Below, in pieces: positions 7,083-9,127 of a stretch of 9,127 nt of DNA; the stretch's first letter is position 1, and every line of letters starts with the position of its first letter. Position numbers and translations under genes: made by a program. A model generated the notes under the pieces. That model ran no database searches. It had not been told where the DNA came from and worked only from the letters and a program-made list of their open reading frames with translations. This stretch comes from Synechococcus sp. HW_metabat.21 (GTDB taxonomy: Bacteria; Cyanobacteriota; Cyanobacteriia; PCC-6307; Cyanobiaceae), in NCBI GenBank assembly GCA_018623875.1, contig JAAZUZ010000061.1:1-9127 (forward strand), written 5' to 3'.

Positions 7083-7220
7083 ATGCGGCCCATGAACAAC
7101 CACCGCCCCCTTTCGATTTTGTTCCTGGCGCTCGTGCTCGCCGTGGTGCCGCTCTCGGCGGCCCTGCTCATCCACGGCCACGCCAACGTCCAGGCGGTCT
7201 TCCACAACGCTTTCGGTTGA
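7083..7220 (+). CDS. Small single-pass membrane peptide, unknown
   Basis: Encodes 45 aa from ATG 7083 or 42 aa from ATG 7092. AGAGGG at 7073-7078 is 4 bases before the first ATG and 13 before the second, which favours the first. A short basic head (MNNHRP) precedes a hydrophobic span of about 20 residues, LSILFLALVLAVVPLSAALL, then a His-rich soluble tail HGHANVQAVFHNAFG. Topology by the positive-inside rule would put the N-terminus in the cytoplasm. It could also be a signal peptide with a tiny mature part. Tail histidines (three) could bind a metal, but this is speculation. No family recognised. Confidence 0.6.
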   Translation: MRPMNNHRPLSILFLALVLAVVPLSAALLIHGHANVQAVFHNAFG

Positions 7221-7287
7221 TTCCGGGGGGGATTCACACCAAAACGTCGATCTCTCGCTACCAACCGGATAGAGCTGGTGGCCGCAG

Positions 7288-7458
7288 ATGTTCTTCTACG
7301 AGCTGAGCGTCAACCTGCCCCAGCGAACCCTGACGATTCCTATCCAGGCGGAAAGCCAAGAGCAGGCCTGGCATCTTGGCCGGGATCTCTTCCCTGATCA
7401 CGAGATTGACCTGGTCCCCAGGCGCAGGGACTGCGATCCAGAGTTCTGGGCGATCTAG
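7288..7458 (+). CDS. 56-aa soluble protein, unknown
   Basis: ATG 7288 opens a 56-aa frame starting MFFYELSVNLPQRTLTIPIQ and containing AESQEQAWHLGRDLFPDHEI. The pattern of a beta hairpin, a helix with a regular hydrophobic face and a final strand (IDLVP) looks like a folded beta-beta-alpha-beta protein, far better than the overlapping 92-codon frame on the opposite strand. GGTGG at 7277-7281 lies 6 bases before ATG and could be a weak ribosome site. No cysteine pair, signal or membrane segment. Unknown function; it is followed by a convergent 27-aa gene starting 14 bases after its stop. Confidence 0.55.
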   Translation: MFFYELSVNLPQRTLTIPIQAESQEQAWHLGRDLFPDHEIDLVPRRRDCDPEFWAI

Positions 7459-7471
7459 CGCCGCCAAACGA

Positions 7472-7555
7472 TCAGGACTTCTTCTCCAGGCGGCGAACAA
7501 TCCACGCCATTGCCCCCAAGGAACCGGCCAGAGCAATCAACAACGCAATCGTCAT
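7472..7555 (-). CDS. 27-aa single-TM micropeptide
   Basis: ATG 7555 opens a 27-aa frame of the form MTIALLIALAGSLGAMAWIV followed by RRLEKKS: one membrane span with a positively charged cytoplasmic tail. Base composition is consistent with coding in the local style (balanced use of GC-ending codons). Cyanobacteria make many such micropeptides as photosystem, cytochrome b6f or NDH accessory subunits, but this one matches none that I know (PetN, PetM, PsaM, PsbN checked from memory). Its ATG overlaps the alternative ATG 7554 of the gamma-glutamylcyclotransferase-like gene on the other strand (CATG). No Shine-Dalgarno visible. Confidence 0.55.
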   Translation of the reverse strand: MTIALLIALAGSLGAMAWIVRRLEKKS

Positions 7556-7985
7556 GGGTGGGGCCGGCGGAGGTTCTGATTATGTCGGCCTGGTGTTTGT
7601 CTACGGAAGCTTGAAGCGCGGGGAGCGCTTTCACCATCAGCTCGCCGGCGCAACGTTTGAGGGAACCGCGGAGCTCCAGGGCCTCGAGCTCTACGACCTC
7701 GGCCCCTTCCCGATGGCCATCCCCAACGCAAGGGCCCAGGCACCCCTCAGTGGGGAGCTCTATCGGGTGAATGCGCAGCAGCTGGAAGCGCTGGATCGCT
7801 TCGAAGGGGCACCCCGGCTCTACCAACGCAGCTTGCACGGTCTTGCCGATGGTCGGCAGGCCTGGGTCTATCTCGGAACCCGCAGGCAAGTGCGGTTTGT
7901 CCAGGCGATCCCCAGTGGGTGCTGGCGGGGCTCAGACCGCCACCAACCAACGGCCCGCGAAAGCCAAGGCAACGGCCAAACCTGA
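7554..7985 (+). CDS. Gamma-glutamylcyclotransferase (AIG2/GGCT)-like protein
   Basis: Likely cytoplasmic enzyme of the gamma-glutamylcyclotransferase fold, releasing 5-oxoproline from gamma-glutamyl peptides or amines. VFVYGSLKRGERFHHQL is the family's N-terminal signature. LSGELYRVNAQQLEALDRFEG contains the catalytic-type acidic pattern LDxFE, followed by the usual tyrosine (YQRS). The C-terminal strand AWVYLGTRRQVRFVQAIPSG is typical. Start options are ATG 7554 (143 aa) and GTG 7593 (130 aa, MFVYGSL, closest to usual starts). I list the longer frame but think 7593 is about as likely. The last 25 or so residues after PSGCW are hydrophilic, look non-conserved and overlap the 3' end of the convergent Fe-S gene by 54 bases. 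Substrate unknown. Confidence 0.85.
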   Translation: MGGAGGGSDYVGLVFVYGSLKRGERFHHQLAGATFEGTAELQGLELYDLGPFPMAIPNARAQAPLSGELYRVNAQQLEALDRFEGAPRLYQRSLHGLADGRQAWVYLGTRRQVRFVQAIPSGCWRGSDRHQPTARESQGNGQT

Positions 7986-9127
7986 GGCCCCCAACCAGGC
8001 GGTCCGATGGGTCGCCAACTGGCGTCTGAGCAGCACCACGCTGGAGCCCAAGCCGAGCAAGACAGCCAGGCTCTGGCAAAAGGCGATCACGTGGGCATCC
8101 GCCTGCCAAGAGGGCATCGACTGGATCCAGGACCCATGGAGTGGCGAGAGGCTGACGGGGAGCAGCTGCCCCGCTTCGCCCATGCCCAAAGGCAGATGCC
8201 GGGCCAACAACAGCGCCCAAATCAGGGGCAGGAGTCCATAGAGCGTGCGGCGCAGACGTTGACGGCTGAAGACCAACCAGGCCAGCCCATAGAGCAGCGC
8301 CGGGATGGAGAGGGCCAGCAGAGCCAGGAGCAGGCGGGGCAGGAGCGGCCCCTCCACCAGGCTCAGCGGAGCACCAGGAATCCAACCCAGCAGGCGAGGG
8401 GCATGGTGCAAACAGATGTCGCCGGCCAGGACCAGCAGGAGGCTGGGCTCTCCAGGGGGCACGTCCATCTCCCGCTGGATGTCGGCGGCAGGGGGCCGCA
8501 AGGCGAGCTGCACCGAACGATGGGGGCACGCCTGGGCGCAGGTCAGACACAGAACACAGTTCCTGTTGTCATTGAGGTGGGCCGGATGGGTGCCAAGCGG
8601 ACAACCCTCCGTCGCCAGTCCTTCGCCATCGGCCGGTCCGCCTTTGAAGCAGGCATAACTGCTGCAACTGCCGCTGCAGGTGCCGACCTGGGCGCGAAGC
8701 TCGAGCACGGACAACTTCGCGAAGAGACCGTTCATCCCGCCCACGGGGCAGAGGTAGCGGCACCAAAACCGCTTCTCGAAGCGCAGCGAGCCGATCACCG
8801 CCCCAGCTGTAATCAACAACAGCAAACAGCTGCTCAACCAGGCGGTGTCCTGCAGGTTCCAGACTTCCTCCCAGAGCAGGATCAGAGCAAAGCCAGCCGC
8901 CAGCAGGGGAGAGGCCCACTGGTCACTCTCCGAGCGGGGCCAGCGGTCGGGTTGCCAACCGAGGGCTCGCGCGAGTCGTTGGCTGATCTCGCCCCACACC
9001 ATGAATGGGCAGAAGGAGCACCAGAGACGGCCAACCAGGGGAAATCCGAGCAGGATCAAGGGCCACCACCAGGCCCAGAAGAGGTTCAAGGCGCCGTTGT
9101 GGGCCCGGTCCTGAGGCCCGAGCCAGA
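7932..9127 (-). CDS. Polytopic membrane 4Fe-4S protein, NapH/NosR-type polyferredoxin (5' partial)
   Basis: Membrane electron-transfer protein. The TTG at 9089 is not trusted as a start: the frame is open to the window edge with family-like residues (WLGPQDRAHNGA), so about 397 residues are visible. Numbering from 9089: CSFCP (C24, C27) and CRYLCP (C110, C114) are the paired CxxCP motifs at the ends of membrane helices typical of NapH, NosR and RdxA proteins. C178, C181, C184 and C188 form a full ferredoxin C-x2-C-x2-C-x3-CP site. C138, C142, C147 and C163 look like a second, divergent cluster. Hydrophobic spans lie near 5-20, 62-75, 86-100, 215-225, 251-275, 285-297, 338-355 and 367-384. It probably passes electrons between quinol or redox partners across the membrane; donor and acceptor are unknown. 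No frameshift seen. Confidence 0.9.
   Translation of the reverse strand, partial: WLGPQDRAHNGALNLFWAWWWPLILLGFPLVGRLWCSFCPFMVWGEISQRLARALGWQPDRWPRSESDQWASPLLAAGFALILLWEEVWNLQDTAWLSSCLLLLITAGAVIGSLRFEKRFWCRYLCPVGGMNGLFAKLSVLELRAQVGTCSGSCSSYACFKGGPADGEGLATEGCPLGTHPAHLNDNRNCVLCLTCAQACPHRSVQLALRPPAADIQREMDVPPGEPSLLLVLAGDICLHHAPRLLGWIPGAPLSLVEGPLLPRLLLALLALSIPALLYGLAWLVFSRQRLRRTLYGLLPLIWALLLARHLPLGMGEAGQLLPVSLSPLHGSWIQSMPSWQADAHVIAFCQSLAVLLGLGSSVVLLRRQLATHRTAWLGASGLAVALAFAGRWLVAV

Noticed and set aside
7258..7536. 92-codon frame on the - strand
   Set aside because: It looks like the shadow of the 56-aa + strand ORF at 7288-7458 and also overlaps the 27-aa peptide.
1..9127. tRNA, rRNA, CRISPR, insertion sequence or phage features
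   Set aside because: I looked for tRNA T-loop motifs, short regular repeats, transposase motifs and terminal inverted repeats, and saw none that held up.

Overview
The window looks like a stretch of a cyanobacterial chromosome, most likely a marine or brackish picocyanobacterium (Synechococcus/Cyanobium type). The reasons are its GC-rich coding style, very tight gene packing, a DUF1651-like protein (a family I know mainly from picocyanobacteria), several tiny conserved-looking ORFs and a scarcity of strong Shine-Dalgarno sites. This assignment is inference; no rRNA or photosystem gene is present to prove it.

Region 1 (1-4020, + strand) is a DNA-repair operon. It holds an ATP-dependent DNA ligase, cut off at its 5' end by the window edge, then a ligase-associated DEXH-box (Lhr-Core type) helicase, coupled through an ATGA stop/start overlap. 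In other bacteria these two travel with a metallo-beta-lactamase-fold exonuclease and a metallophosphoesterase (PdeM/MPE). The exonuclease may lie upstream, outside the window. PdeM is not directly downstream.

Region 2 (4021-5170) holds small genes of unknown role: a short basic helical protein (-), a five-cysteine protein (+), a Trp-rich basic small protein (+) and a DUF1651-like protein (-). The last two converge so tightly that their stop codons form one palindrome, TGATCA. A hairpin with a T-tract on the + strand lies at 5144-5166.

Region 3 (5165-6796) has a predicted lipoprotein (-), divergent from a two-gene + strand unit. That unit encodes a short xanthine/guanine-type phosphoribosyltransferase and a nucleoside 2-deoxyribosyltransferase-like protein, overlapping by 8 bases, and probably works in nucleobase or nucleoside salvage.

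Region 4 (6782-7985) contains a small helical protein (-), three micro-ORFs (a 42-45 aa membrane peptide, a 56 aa soluble protein and a 27 aa single-TM peptide) and a gamma-glutamylcyclotransferase (AIG2)-like protein. Region 5 (7932-9127, - strand) is a polytopic membrane iron-sulfur protein of the NapH/NosR polyferredoxin type, cut off at its 5' end by the window edge.

I saw no tRNA, rRNA, CRISPR array, insertion sequence or phage gene. The longest stretch without a confident gene is about 200 bp (5723-5928), so no gene-free stretch exceeds 300 bp. I found no convincing novel multi-gene system. The most interesting leads are the micro-ORFs, the PRTase/deoxyribosyltransferase pair, the five-cysteine protein and the orphan-looking + strand terminator.
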